DNA of 64,000 nt from Agriotes lineatus (lineage: Eukaryota; Arthropoda; Insecta; Coleoptera; Elateridae): the NCBI GenBank assembly GCA_940337035.1, contig CALNHX010001946.1, forward strand, positions 124,001 to 188,000. The letters are read 5' to 3'. Below the pieces are notes generated by a model that made no database searches, was not told the DNA's origin, and worked only from the letters and a program-made list of their open reading frames with translations. The first letter of the stretch is position 1; each line of letters starts with the position of its first letter. Both the position numbers and the translations under genes were made by a program. Below, in pieces: positions 43,197 to 52,329 of the stretch.

Positions 43197-45006
43197 TACA
43201 TATGGTGTCTGTACACAAAAAATTTTTGTAGAAAATAGAAAAATTGTAGCATCAATCATTTCTACTATAGTTTTGTCGGACGCATGACTTGCCATTGAGG
43301 GGTAAAGATCAACATCAAGGTGGATTTGAAGATCTAATTCAACTAAAAATTGAGGCTGGTGACAAAAATTTTAAACAAAATATCGAACAAGGTAAAAAAT
43401 GGAACTTATATGTCTCCACAAATTCAAAACAAAGTTATTGCTGTGTGTGGAGCGGTTATTAAAGACGATATTATGAATAACGTAAAAAAGGCTAATGCTT
43501 ACAACGTATTGGCAGATGAAAGCAGTGATATATCAGGAGAAGAGCAGCTGTCAATTGGTATTCAATTTTTCAACGAAGAAAAAATGGCAATTCGCGAAAA
43601 GTTTGTCGGGTTTGTGGAGTTAACTTCTATGGACTATAGCAACCACAACGGACAGTTTTCTACAAAACGAAGGCTTAGATGCAGACAAGTACGTTGGACA
43701 GGGCTATGATGGTTGTTCAACTACGGCAGGAACGGACGGTGGCGTTCAAAAAAATTGAAAGATAAATATAAAAAAGCTCTGTATTGTCACTGTGCGAGCC
43801 ATAAATTAAATTTCGTGTACCAGAAATACGGAGTGCCGTTTCGACAGTAAAAGATATAATCAGTTTTTTTCGCGAATCAGTGCTACCAAGAAAGTTTGAT
43901 CCAAACGTCCCCCCCCCCTCCCCCCGTGGTCTCACAAATACAAAAGTATTTTCATATTCTAGGGCAATTTTGTCAAAATCGTGGAAGGATTAGAAAATAT
44001 TTCAGTAGAAGGTAATGCTGCCACTAGAAAAGGTGCTTTTCTACTGCATTCTGCTGCAACTAAGTCTCAATTTATTCTCTGTCTTGTTATTATAGCGAAA
44101 TACTCTGCATTGCTAGAACCTGTGTCAAATGCTTTAGAATCAAAATGCATTGACATGTTACAGTGCAAAATTCATATAAAAAGAATACTAGCTGTAGTAA
44201 AAAACCATAAAGAAACTGCAAACGCTATCATCCAAGAAATTTTATCTAGCGCTGACTCAGTTGCTGAAAACATTGGGGTAGACTTGCAAATACCAAGAAT
44301 TGCAGGACGTCAACAACATCGGTCAAATCCTCCAGTGGCCACTCCTGCTGAATTTTGGAAAACGTCGCTGCTAATCGCGTACTTGGATTCTTTAGTAACT
44401 TCCTTGCAACAGCGATTTCCCGAAGATAACTTTCCGGCTTTTTCATTATTAGCATTACATTCTACTACTATGTTAGACATGCCATTTGGACATTTTTAAA
44501 AAGGGCACAAAGTTCTTTAGATTTTTATAATTTAAGTAATGTTAACAATGAAGCGGAATTATGGTACAATCTCTGGAAGGAAAAAACCTCAGAAAAGAAG
44601 AACTAAAAGAGTTAGAACTAATAGACGTAGTGAGACACTTTCTTTCCTGATTTTAAAACATGCTTTACACATTTCATTGGTACAACCGTGTACAACAAGC
44701 ACCATTGAAAGGTGTTTCAGTACGCTACATAGAGTAGAAACCCGGTTGCCGTCAACGATGATGGAAGACCGTCTTAGTAGACTGTGCATGTTGAGTGTAC
44801 ACAATAAAATGGTGCTAGAAAAAAAGAAGGAACTAGCAGATGAAATCTTCAGAAGATTTGCATCAAATTCGCGAAAAATATTGTTAGTTTAAGTAATATT
44901 TTTTCCATTTGTACAAATAAAATGAAATAGTAATAACAATAATAATTGTGTGTATAAATGTTTGCCCACCCCTAAATGCAACCCTGGCTACGCCCTTGTC
45001 TTAAAC

Positions 45007-45506
45007 TAGACACATTTGTTAAAATTTACAAAACGTACATTAGGCCTTTGTTGGAATACGGTTTTCAGATATGGAATCCTTATTTCCAGAAGGATATTAC
45101 ATTGATAGAGAATGCCCAACGTCTGGCTACTAAACTACCACAAGGATTCAGAAGACTCGAGTACCCACATCGTCTTGAGCTGCTCAAACTCTCAATACTG
45201 CAACAACGTCGGCAACGTGGTGATTTGATTGAAACCTTTAAAATATTAAACAATTATTACGACTGCCCAGAGCTAAAATCCATGTTCAAACTCCAATCAA
45301 GAACCAATTTACGAAGACACAAGATGCACCTGTTAAGAACCAGAGCAGAACTTAATCCTCGACATAATTTTCTGTGTAATTGCGTAGTGAGTGACTGGAA
45401 CAAATTACCCGAAGAAGTAACTAATGCCACATCCATAAATCAATTTAAAAATAGACTGAACAATCATTTTGCAAACAATACTACTAACACAAATACAATA
45501 CAATAA
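45007..45506 (+). pseudogene. LINE D part 2: reverse transcriptase carboxy end
   Basis: FVKIYKTYIRPLLEYGFQIW, ENAQRLATKLPQGF, HRLELLKLSILQQRRQRGDL and DWNKLPEEV are typical of the C-terminus of CR1-group ORF2. The frame runs to a stop at 45504-45506. The 3' UTR ends in an (ATA)n run at about 45610-45640. Confidence 0.85.
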
Positions 45507-45640
45507 AACAACTAACTATTAACAAACATGATACAACATAATGCAATATCATGTATTATATAATATATATTATGTGGATATATCAGCTTAAAGCTCCCTT
45601 TCTACTACCAATAATAATAATAATAATAATTATTATTATA

Positions 45641-46365
45641 GGATCACTGTAAAAAAAAGTTGTTTGTGTATCACACCCATATATGTAATACTTATATGTA
45701 ATATATAATACATACTAGCTGGCCCGGCAAACGTTGTTCTGCCCAAAAATAATTTGTCTCTGAAACCCCGTTTCACCACTATAGAGTTTTAATTTTATGT
45801 CATGTCCATCGTCTTGGAGTAAATGCCATTTTCGCAATCAACGTCCCAAAAAACCTCAATAACGACACCCATATCGATTGTTTAGGCTTATTTACCCCAT
45901 TTCACCCCATTTTGGGGTTATATGTTCTGGGGGAGGGGGGGGGTAAAATTTTAGGGGACCCGCAGACGTTGTCCTGTCCGAACGTTGGTTTGCCTGCTAT
46001 TAGCAGGTTCAGCAAAGGTTTTTTCGATTTTCTAATTATCGATTTTTTTTCATTTTAAAAAATATTGGGGGCGGTGGGGGGTGAAATTTTGGGGTTATAT
46101 GTTATGGTATGCGAGAAATCTTTAAAAAATTTAAAAAGAGAAATTTGTCAAAAAAAAATTAAAACAATTCCTAGAACCCGACTGCAGCGCCACCTACCGA
46201 GTCCAATTGTGAATCTAAACCATCCAGGGACCCACTCAAACACACACAAAAAAATTCATCAAAATCGGTCAAGCCGTTTAGGAGGAGTTCAGTCACATAC
46301 ACACGTACAGAAGAATTATATATATAAAGATATGATCACACCAGATTTTTTTCATAACAAACACG
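45641..46365. repeat. Foldback-family fragment split by an interspersed repeat
   Basis: GGATCACTGTAAAAAAAAGT and TGTATCACACC (45641-45676) match 63650-63688. The sequence resumes as ATCACACCAGATTTTTTTC at 46334. Between them (about 45678-46330) lies a repeat beginning CTAGCTGGCCCGGCAAACG and ending TCGGTCAAGCCGTTTAGGAG...TATATATAAAGAT, a kind commonly seen in insects. ATCACACC on both sides may be its TSD. Confidence 0.65.
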
Positions 46366-46429
46366 TTCGTTAGGATAACGACCGGGTGAATGTGTGTGGG
46401 CGTGGGAAATAGCTATTAACATATCTAGG

Positions 46430-46529
46430 AATGTTATGAGTATCATAACTGCCGCAGATGTTTTGAAATCCGAGCTCGTAGAGCGAGGATTTTAAAACTT
46501 CTAAGGCAGTTATGATTCATAACATCCGT
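46430..46529. repeat. 100-bp palindrome
   Basis: ATGTTATGAGTATCATAACT with GCCGCAGATGTTTTGAAATC is inverted after a centre GAGCTCGTAGAGCGAG as GATTTTAAAACTTCTAAGGC and onward. The arms are about 42 bp with a few mismatches. No TSD was recognised. Confidence 0.7.
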
Positions 46530-46609
46530 GATTTGTTCAATAGTTTATCGGTTGCTATATGGTTATGGTTGCCATGTAGGGTAATATTCTTTTATTTATC
46601 TAGAACGAA

Positions 46610-46714
46610 AAGTGGCATTTTAAAGACGAGAAAGTTGTTTACGTCCGAGGCGTCAGCCGAGGACGGAATTACTTGCGAGGACCTTTGAAAACACTTTTCG
46701 TTCGTGGTGAATAC
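46610..46714. repeat. Small MITE with inverted ends
   Basis: GAACGAAAAGTGGCATTTTA at the left and AACACTTTTCGTTC at the right are inverted. The centre CGTCCGAGGCGTCAGCCGAG with GACGG is itself nearly palindromic. No coding. Confidence 0.5.
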
Positions 46715-46802
46715 AACGGTTTATTTCATACTGCAAGTTTAATGAATTTTAAATAAAAAGTTGTAAATCATTTCAAATTTCATGTCAACAACTGACGTAT
46801 AA

Positions 46803-46935
46803 TTTTAAAGTACTTGAACTTTAAAATTTTACTTTAAAGTACTAGGACTTTAATGTTCCATTTTTTGTACAATAAATAAGTTTTAAAGTACTTGAACTTT
46901 AAAATTTTACTTTAAAGTACTAGGATTTTAATGTC
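46803..46935. repeat. Two direct copies of a 53-bp motif, period 78
   Basis: TTTTAAAGTACTTGAACTTT followed by AAAATTTTACTTTAAAGTAC occurs at 46803 and again at 46881, each continuing TAGGA(C/T)TTTAATGT. Each unit is also internally palindromic (AAAGTACTT and its complement). It lies about 200 bp upstream of SSNA1. Confidence 0.75.
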
Positions 46936-47130
46936 ATTTTTGACATCAGTATGAAATAAATTACTATTAATAAACCACTAATGGAAACCAAGTATTGGTT
47001 GCGCTGCACTACCGAACCGTTACACTTATAGGATACCATGATACTAACGCCACGAAAAATTGCCTGCATTGCAGTGACGGATTGTCAAAATTTGAAATTT
47101 GTATTGAATTTTTATTGTACATTCACAGTA

Positions 47131-47182
47131 ATGTCCGAACACGGGGCCGCACTTCAAACTTATAATCAGGAGTTAGTAAAAT
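47131..47182 (+). CDS. SSNA1: SSNA1 (NA14), exon 1
   Basis: ATG starts MSEHGAALQTYNQELVK, matching the amino end of SSNA1 (human begins MTQQGAALQNYNNELVK). The exon ends one base into a Cys codon before the GTAAGT donor at 47183. This small coiled-coil protein binds microtubules and acts at centrioles, basal bodies and cilia. The ATG is the first in frame and agrees with the family start. Confidence 0.93.
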
Positions 47183-47277
47183 GTAAGTGTCCTCACATAA
47201 ATTCATTTGTGACTATTATGTGGGACATATATTTAAAAGTAATGGTATACAGTCAATTAACATAACCTTACATTTAG

Positions 47278-47477
47278 GTTTAGAACAGTTAAAAGTACGA
47301 AGAAGCGAATTACAAGATGTCATAAATCAGGAAGAAACGGATAAAACAATATTAGAAAAAAATTTAAAGACTTTGCAAGAGAAATTGGCCAAACTTAATA
47401 CTAGTTTAATACAGCACCAAAGATTACGAGATAGTTACGATCAAACCATTAAAGACACAGAATCCGGCTTCAAGAAG
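47278..47477 (+). CDS. SSNA1: SSNA1, exon 2
   Basis: The acceptor CATTTAG completes the split Cys codon. The frame then encodes the coiled-coil core: LEQLKVRRSELQDVINQEET, LEKNLKTLQEKLAKLNTSL and SYDQTIKDTESGFKK. Heptad-like Leu/Ile spacing runs through about 60 residues. The GTAAGG donor at 47478 is in phase 0. Confidence 0.93.
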
Positions 47478-47532
47478 GTAAGGTGTGTGCTCTTGTAGAA
47501 TGCAAAATTTTGAATTTACTGTACGTTTGTAG

Positions 47533-47631
47533 ATATTAGAAAGCTCCCAGACTCTATTAAATTTGGCTCAGCACGAAGCTCACAAACTCGGAAATTCCGC
47601 CAATAAGACTGTAAATGTCAATTGCAATTGA
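47533..47631 (+). CDS. SSNA1: SSNA1, exon 3 (last)
   Basis: The exon begins ILESSQTLL, a block also found in vertebrate SSNA1, and continues NLAQHEAHKLGNSANK to TGA at 47629-47631. The whole protein is 116 residues against about 119 in human. All three exons join in frame, so the gene looks intact. It faces Hydin tail to tail. Confidence 0.93.
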   Translation: MLESSQTLLNLAQHEAHKLGNSANKTVNVNCN

Positions 47632-47728
47632 AAATTGTTTGTTATTATGTAAGTAATTTTTATAAGCAAAACACGTATTTATTATAGTTTCTTAAATATC
47701 TAAGACTTGTCTGTTGTAGATGTTGTTG

Positions 47729-47734
47729 AATAAA
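47729..47734 (+). terminator. Poly(A) signal of SSNA1
   Basis: AATAAA about 100 bp after the SSNA1 stop, in GTTGAATAAAGTTTT. Confidence 0.7.
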
Positions 47735-47858
47735 GTTTTTAAACTGAAAAGAAATCGCAAAACACTGGTCTAGTAAGTGCCAAATGGTCTAAACTTCATA
47801 GACAATCCATTAATATATTGAACTACATAAAGCCTAGCAATTCATGAAATGAGACAGC

Positions 47859-47864
47859 TTTAAT
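47859..47864 (-). terminator. Candidate poly(A) signal of Hydin
   Basis: On the minus strand GAGATTAAAGCTG contains ATTAAA, 12 bp past the Hydin stop codon. It is close to the stop, so the true site may lie further downstream, toward SSNA1. Confidence 0.4.
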
Positions 47865-47875
47865 CTCTAGATGTT

Positions 47876-48215
47876 TTAATTTGTAATATCACCTTGTAAA
47901 TAGTAAATCCATTTTATATAAGACAACTGGGGTTCTTCACAGTAAACGACTAACTTTCCTGTAATTGGATATTTCTGATAAATCAGTATTTCTAGATTTT
48001 TAAGAGGGACTAAGCTGGGCACAATTTTAATGTCTTTTCTCCCCTTTATGGTTTCAGAAGTGTTTTTCACACTAAATATGGCAGGTTCCACAGCACAGTT
48101 AAAGGTTTTTGTTTCGTTGAAAGGGTTTTTAAACGAAATGCCCGTGCTGCCTCCAGGTTTTATAAAATAGGGCCCCTGGGGCTTGGGTAAGTTGCTTCTG
48201 CCAATTAAAGGATAT
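47876..48215 (-). CDS. Hydin: Hydin, last coding exon
   Basis: The exon begins by completing ATA after the acceptor CACTTTTAG and reads YPLIGRSNLPKPQGPYFIKP, then GISFKNPF, FSVKNTSETIKGRKDIKIVP and YIKWIYYLQGDI before TAA. This is the carboxy end of HYDIN (compare LPPKPQGPFSI, FKN and KWVYYLKG in vertebrates). HYDIN is the giant ASH-domain protein of the axonemal central pair, needed for ciliary and sperm motility. Confidence 0.92.
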
Positions 48216-48273
48216 CTAAAAGTGACTGGTTTAGTAAGAATACTAAGACTATTAGCAGTAATCGTACATGTAC

Positions 48274-48416
48274 ATTCCAGTAAGTGGCGAGATGAGGGTT
48301 AAAGTTGATTGAATATTTCCAAGGCAGCTGGGCTCAAAACATATTTCAAATTCGCCTTTTTGCCGAGGTTCAACAGCAATGTGGTTTTCTACGTAGAATA
48401 TGTCAGGATGTTCGAT
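48274..48416 (-). CDS. Hydin: Hydin exon
   Basis: The reading is IEHPDIFYVENHIAVEPRQK, FEICFEPSCLGNIQSTLTLI and SPLTG. The FEPS-LG block is the end of an ASH (MSP-like beta-sandwich) repeat. The acceptor TTAACAG precedes it. The donor is GTACAT, chosen because it alone keeps frame with the last exon (AT plus A). Confidence 0.88.
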
Positions 48417-48472
48417 CTGTTAATCAGTGCTCAAGTTTTAAAAATTGTGCTTATCTATAGTTAGAAACTTGC

Positions 48473-48697
48473 CTGATAGTTAAAATCTACCAAGCTATTT
48501 GTTGGGTTAATAACGAAAGCCTTCTGAGATACTCTTTGGCCCAAATTAGTGGTGAAACATACATAAGGTTCAGGTACAGGGGGATGCGCAGTTAAAACGA
48601 AGTCGTATGGAAACAATCCAAGCTCGTTGGAATTTATGTTAAGGCGAGTTTCGCTTTTGCCGATGGTGAGGGGCTTATATTCAATTTTCAATTCGTA
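48473..48697 (-). CDS. Hydin: Hydin exon with GC donor
   Basis: The exon has 75 codons in phase 0 at both ends: YELKIEYKPLTIGKSETRLN, FPYDFVLTAHPPVPEPYVCF, QRVSQKAFVINPTNSLVDFN. It ends CAG|GCAAGT, a GC-AG intron with an otherwise perfect donor consensus. A GT donor four bases later would break the frame. Confidence 0.9.
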
Positions 48698-48819
48698 CTA
48701 TAAAAATCAACACTATAGATTATTTTTCGGTTTTAAAATTTTAAGAGGAAACTACTTGAAAATTATTTTATGCATTACATAAGTTCATAATCATTTCCCT
48801 TCATGAAAATTACATTTAC

Positions 48820-49050
48820 CTCTGAATATGGGGGTACTGTTACTGGATTTTCAAAGGTCAACTCTGGAGAAGTGGGTTGAATGTTGAAAACAACTGCTGT
48901 TTTAATTGGGTTTTGAAGTTTAAGAATGTGACTTGTTGGAATCCGGACACACGTTGTCAATTTTACAACTTCCAAAGGTGGACATTTTGTAACAGTTAAT
49001 GTAATTTCATAAAACAAATATTCATTTGTTACTTCGTTTTTAAAGATGAT
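48820..49050 (-). CDS. Hydin: Hydin exon
   Basis: The exon has 77 codons: IIFKNEVTNEYLFYEITLTV, VVKLTTCVRIPTSHILKLQN, FENPVTVPPYSE. FKNEVTNE(Y/F)L closely matches vertebrate HYDIN. It spans the junction of two ASH repeats. The donor is GTAAAT, in phase 0. Confidence 0.92.
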
Positions 49051-49104
49051 CTGTATATTAAAAAAGTATTTTAAAACCAGTTAAAGACTCCACAATTGTA
49101 TCAC

Positions 49105-49422
49105 CTTAAATTTCAACGTTCCTTCATTTAAAACATAAATAGTCCACATGTACTCCCTCTGACTCTGAGCAAGAACATCAATAGCACTGTTTCCTGTTAA
49201 TTTGTACAGGGTCTTACTCGCCGCCTCGGGTATCATAGACTCTGTAAGAACCACAAACTTCTGCGGTGTACTTAGCCAATTTCTCACAGTTAAAATTTCA
49301 TCGTGATATGTTTTGCACGTTATTTCCCTAGTGATCACGTTGACAGGTTTTGGGGGTAAGGCGGTTCCTAGGAATCTGTATATAACACCCTGGCCTTCTG
49401 GTAGGTTGAAAAATACCGATGC
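49105..49422 (-). CDS. Hydin: Hydin exon
   Basis: The exon has 106 codons: ASVFFNLPEGQGVIYRFLGT, ALPPKPVNVITREITCKTYH, LTVRNWLSTPQKFVVLTES, SQREYMWTIYVLNEGTLKFK. The NWL-PQ-F block and the following linker agree with the HYDIN C-terminal region. The acceptor is CTGTTCCAG and the donor is GTGATA; both are in phase 0. Confidence 0.92.
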
Positions 49423-49473
49423 CTGGAACAGAGATGTCAGTTAAAACAAACAAAAAATTGCATAGCAATTTAC

Positions 49474-49618
49474 TTCATGGGGTGTCTCTCTTGACATGGT
49501 TAGTGGCCTGTAGATAACTTCGCAGCTGTTGGTAGTTTTTCGGGCTACGGTGAAGACTTCTTGTGTGGAAAAATACTGGCCCTCTATGGTGGGAGTTATC
49601 GTCCACGTTTGACCAGTT
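49474..49618 (-). CDS. Hydin: Hydin exon, first after the 9.6-kb intron
   Basis: The exon completes a Pro codon (CC plus A) and reads TGQTWTITPTIEGQYFSTQE, then CEVIYRPLTMSRETPHE. TNQTW and EITYRPxTM are the matching words in vertebrate HYDIN. The frame match across a 9.57-kb intron confirms the join with 59186. Confidence 0.9.
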
Positions 49619-49866
49619 CTGAAATTTTTTTGGAATTTTAATGTTTTTGAAGAATAAGAAAGTTGCGAAAATGTAGATCTGGTTAAACCTGCAAGTTTAG
49701 GCCTGTAAATTCCAAGTACACATGAGCAACAACCTAAATGGCTTGACTGGTTTTATTAAAGTTGTATGCACTGGCGAGCAAAACAATCGAGCCACTTATA
49801 TTAAAATTACTCAATTTGAAATTTAGGGCTACAGAATTACCGAGAGAAAACACAAAATTATCAACA

Positions 49867-50256
49867 GTAATATATTATGTGCATAGTGACTTGCCGATTA
49901 TGCTGCTCAGATTGCACGACCAGCTGGATCACGATGAAAATATGCCCCGACAGCGAAGCTGAAGAGCGTATTTTCTAAGCAATTCAGCGGGAGTGAAATC
50001 TGGTCAGCATTAGCGAAGCAAGGAAGTATGCACGCAATATATTTTGCGTGACTATTGCTTGAATCGATTAAAAAAACTAACGAATCATCATTTTAATGAG
50101 TAAGGTTGATTATTACATATAAGTTGTTATATAACAACTTGTCAGTAATACTCCAACTTATCAATTGTAATGTATTAAGTGTATAGTGACTTGCCGATAA
50201 TGCTGGTCAGGATGCACGACCAGCTGGATTGCAATGAAAATATGTCCCGACATTTT
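49867..50256. repeat. Direct repeat pair of about 90 bp
   Basis: 49867-49957 and 50169-50256 share CATAGTGACTTGCCGATTAT, GCACGACCAGCTGGAT and ATGAAAATATG(C/T)CCCGACA. The copies are about 300 bp apart and probably both derive from a Tc1-like element end. CACTGGCGAGCAAAACAATC at 49770 resembles a Tc1 terminus. Confidence 0.65.
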
Positions 50257-50509
50257 ATGTGCTTGCCTGGGGTATTTTTTGGTGTTCATGCACAGTATAC
50301 GAGCCCTAACCACTATATATTCGGACGATGACGGTTTTTTAATAAATATTGTGACATCACTGATATAATTGCATCAATGTTTATTTGCAATTATATTTTT
50401 TAAAGATACATATATCCATATGTGTTTGCAGTAATTAGTTTGATTTTTATATAATATTTATTACTAGCAGTCCAGTGAGACAAATGTCTCATTTAATAAA
50501 ACAAAAAAA

Positions 50510-50668
50510 CCGTTTTGCAAATAGAACGCGTATTAAATAAAAACTACCCAGACCTGGAAGGTGTCAAAGTTATTGCCTAACCGATCGACGTTTTAAGGCG
50601 CAGAGGGTCGCAGCTCCGTTTGGCTGCTGAAACATTTTTATTTAATACGCGTTCTATTTGAAAAACGG
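50510..50668. repeat. Inverted repeat with about 37-bp arms
   Basis: CCGTTTTGCAAATAGAACGC followed by GTATTAAATAAAAA (about 50510-50545) is inverted at 50634-50668 (TTTTTATTTAATACGCGTTC). The loop is about 90 bp. It lies in the Hydin intron. Confidence 0.7.
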
Positions 50669-51036
50669 CCTTTTTTGTGATTTCTCGAAAACCGGAAGTG
50701 TCACGTGACTGAAATTCGGTTCCTGACCTGACATGACCATTCCAAACATATAACTTTAATAACTTTTTTCTCTATCTCTTACGGTTTGGCTGCTGAAACA
50801 GCGTCCCAGACAGACAAAACAGCGTCCCGGACAGACACGTCTATTAGATAAAGGATAATCGCACAAGCAGAAGCGTTTAAATTCATTTATTTACTGACCA
50901 CTTAATATTCGGACGATTATTAAAAATGCTGCGAATTTCAAGTAATTTTATAGGAGGCCTTTTTAAATGCACGCTGTTAACAAAAGACAATCAAATCAAC
51001 AAGGTATTGTTGTTTATTGACATTTCTAGTAGCAAT

Positions 51037-51402
51037 ATGGGTCGTGGTGTAGCAACGCCCTTAAAACTGCGAGAAATAATTATTAAAAAACGTAATGAAG
51101 GCAAATCTATGTCTGCAATTGCTGGAGAACTGTGTATGTCGAAATCTACGGTTGGAGAAGTTGTGAAAAAATATCAGGAAACCGGCAATTTTAATGTTCG
51201 CGGAATAAGTACGGGCCGACCACGTTTGGTAACTTCGAGAAGCCAGCGACTTTTAGTAAAAATTTGCAAACACGCTCAAAGATCAACATTACGAGAAATA
51301 ACAGCTGCTTGGAACAATGATACTGGCTTAAATGTCGGCCGAGAATGTTGTCGGACGTGGATTCACCGATCTGGTCTCGGCTTTTATAAGGTTTGTTATT
51401 AA
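51037..51402 (+). pseudogene. Tc1-like transposase amino end
   Basis: MGRGVATPLKLREIIIKKRN, SAIAGELCMSKSTVGEVVKK and GRPRLVTSRSQRLLVKI form the paired-type HTH and GRPR AT-hook of a Tc1 transposase. SLREITAAWN-like text follows, ending IHRSGLGFYK. The catalytic half is missing. It is cut at about 51400 by the RTE fragment on the other strand. Confidence 0.82.
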
Positions 51403-52150
51403 TCAATTATCCTAGAAATTAAGAAATAAACTATCTTGGACTTTACACTTGGTTCTGCTTTACCTATGACGGTGTTGTTTATTAGGTAATACAGTCTGTT
51501 TGCTTCGTTTATTCTGTTTTTAATTTCTTCTATTCGCTCATCTTTGTCTATTATTGTTGCCAGATATTCAACCCGTTCCACATATTGCAGTTGTTTTCCT
51601 CCTATATTTATCGGTACACCTGCTACTAGATTTTTTCTTTTTATGGGTAGTATTTTGCTTTTTTCCACATTAACTGCCATTCCCTTCTCTTCTATGTTGT
51701 TTTTCCATATATTTATGTTGTTTTGCAGTTGTCTTGTGTTTCCTGCCATTATCAATATGTCATCCGCGTATATAAGGTCTCGTGTCATTATGGGGTTTAG
51801 GTTGTAATACCCCAATCTTGTTCTTCCTACCTCATTCTTGCATTTTTTTACTATGCTGTTCATAAATACGACGAAGAGCAGTGGGCTTAAGCAGTTACCT
51901 TGTTGTATCTTTTTTCCATCCTGAATTCTTGTCCATTTGGTCTTACTACTTTGACCACATTTCTATTTAGGCTTTTAATTACTTTTCTCAGTTTTGGACT
52001 GGTTTGCAGTTCTTACAAAGCACTCCACTTCTTATGGTACCTACTTAACCAAATGCCCATTTAAGATCTAGGAACGCCAGGAAGATCTCTCTGTTCTTGT
52101 TTATCATCTTTTCTATTATTTGTCTGAGAGAATACTGTACTATTGCGAGA
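51399..52150 (-). pseudogene. RTE-type LINE reverse transcriptase remnant
   Basis: On the minus strand: QIIEKMINKNREIFLAFLDL, a broken stretch, IQQGNCLSPLLFVVFMNSIV, DLIYADDILIMAGNTRQLQN (YADD intact), GMAVNVEKSKILPIKRK and QYVERVEYLATIIDKDERI. It ends in SRIID and a stop at 51399. The upstream third has stops and frameshifts. It is antisense to nothing coding but in the same direction as Hydin. Confidence 0.83.
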
Positions 52151-52329
52151 TAAATAACACAGGCCTGCGTTTTAATACTTTGTAAAATGTGAATTAAATG
52201 TTGTAATTAAATATGAGTAACTGATTGTCGCTGATTTCAAGTCTGCTTTTATTTTTTTCTATCACGTAAGGTTTCTGAACAAAACAATTACTAAAAACAT
52301 AGAAAGAATTAAAAACATCATACATTATT

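Larger units (their letters stand above)
41500..44892 (+). pseudogene. hAT transposase (ZMYM1-like/TTF finger type), broken
   Basis: The blocks occur in order. The TTF-type finger region is CWTPPESYNL, KRKFLVAPWLAYS, GLCLYCVLFPP. After the Tc1 insertion come QIQNKVIAVCGAVIKDDI and VLADESSDISGEEQLSIGIQ, where ADESSD holds the first Asp. Next are REKFVGFVEL, a frame-shifted GYDGCST-like region near 43700, and GNAATRKGAFLLHSAATKSQ with KYSALLEPVSNALESK. The dimerisation motif STIERCFSTLHRVETRLPST lies at the end, before the stop at 44890-44892. Multiple frameshifts and a C-rich tract (43908-43925) mark it as inactive. Confidence 0.85.
40831..45006 (+). mobile_element. 4.16-kb hAT transposon with perfect 8-bp TSD
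   Basis: TCTTAAAC at 40831-40838 and 44999-45006 flanks CAAGGGCGTAGCCAGGG (40839) and its exact complement CCCTGGCTACGCCCTTG (44982-44998). It interrupts LINE D; removing it rejoins YLKP-LDTFVKIYKTYI. Inside are hAT transposase fragments on + and a Tc1-like insertion (42013-43196). Confidence 0.95.
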
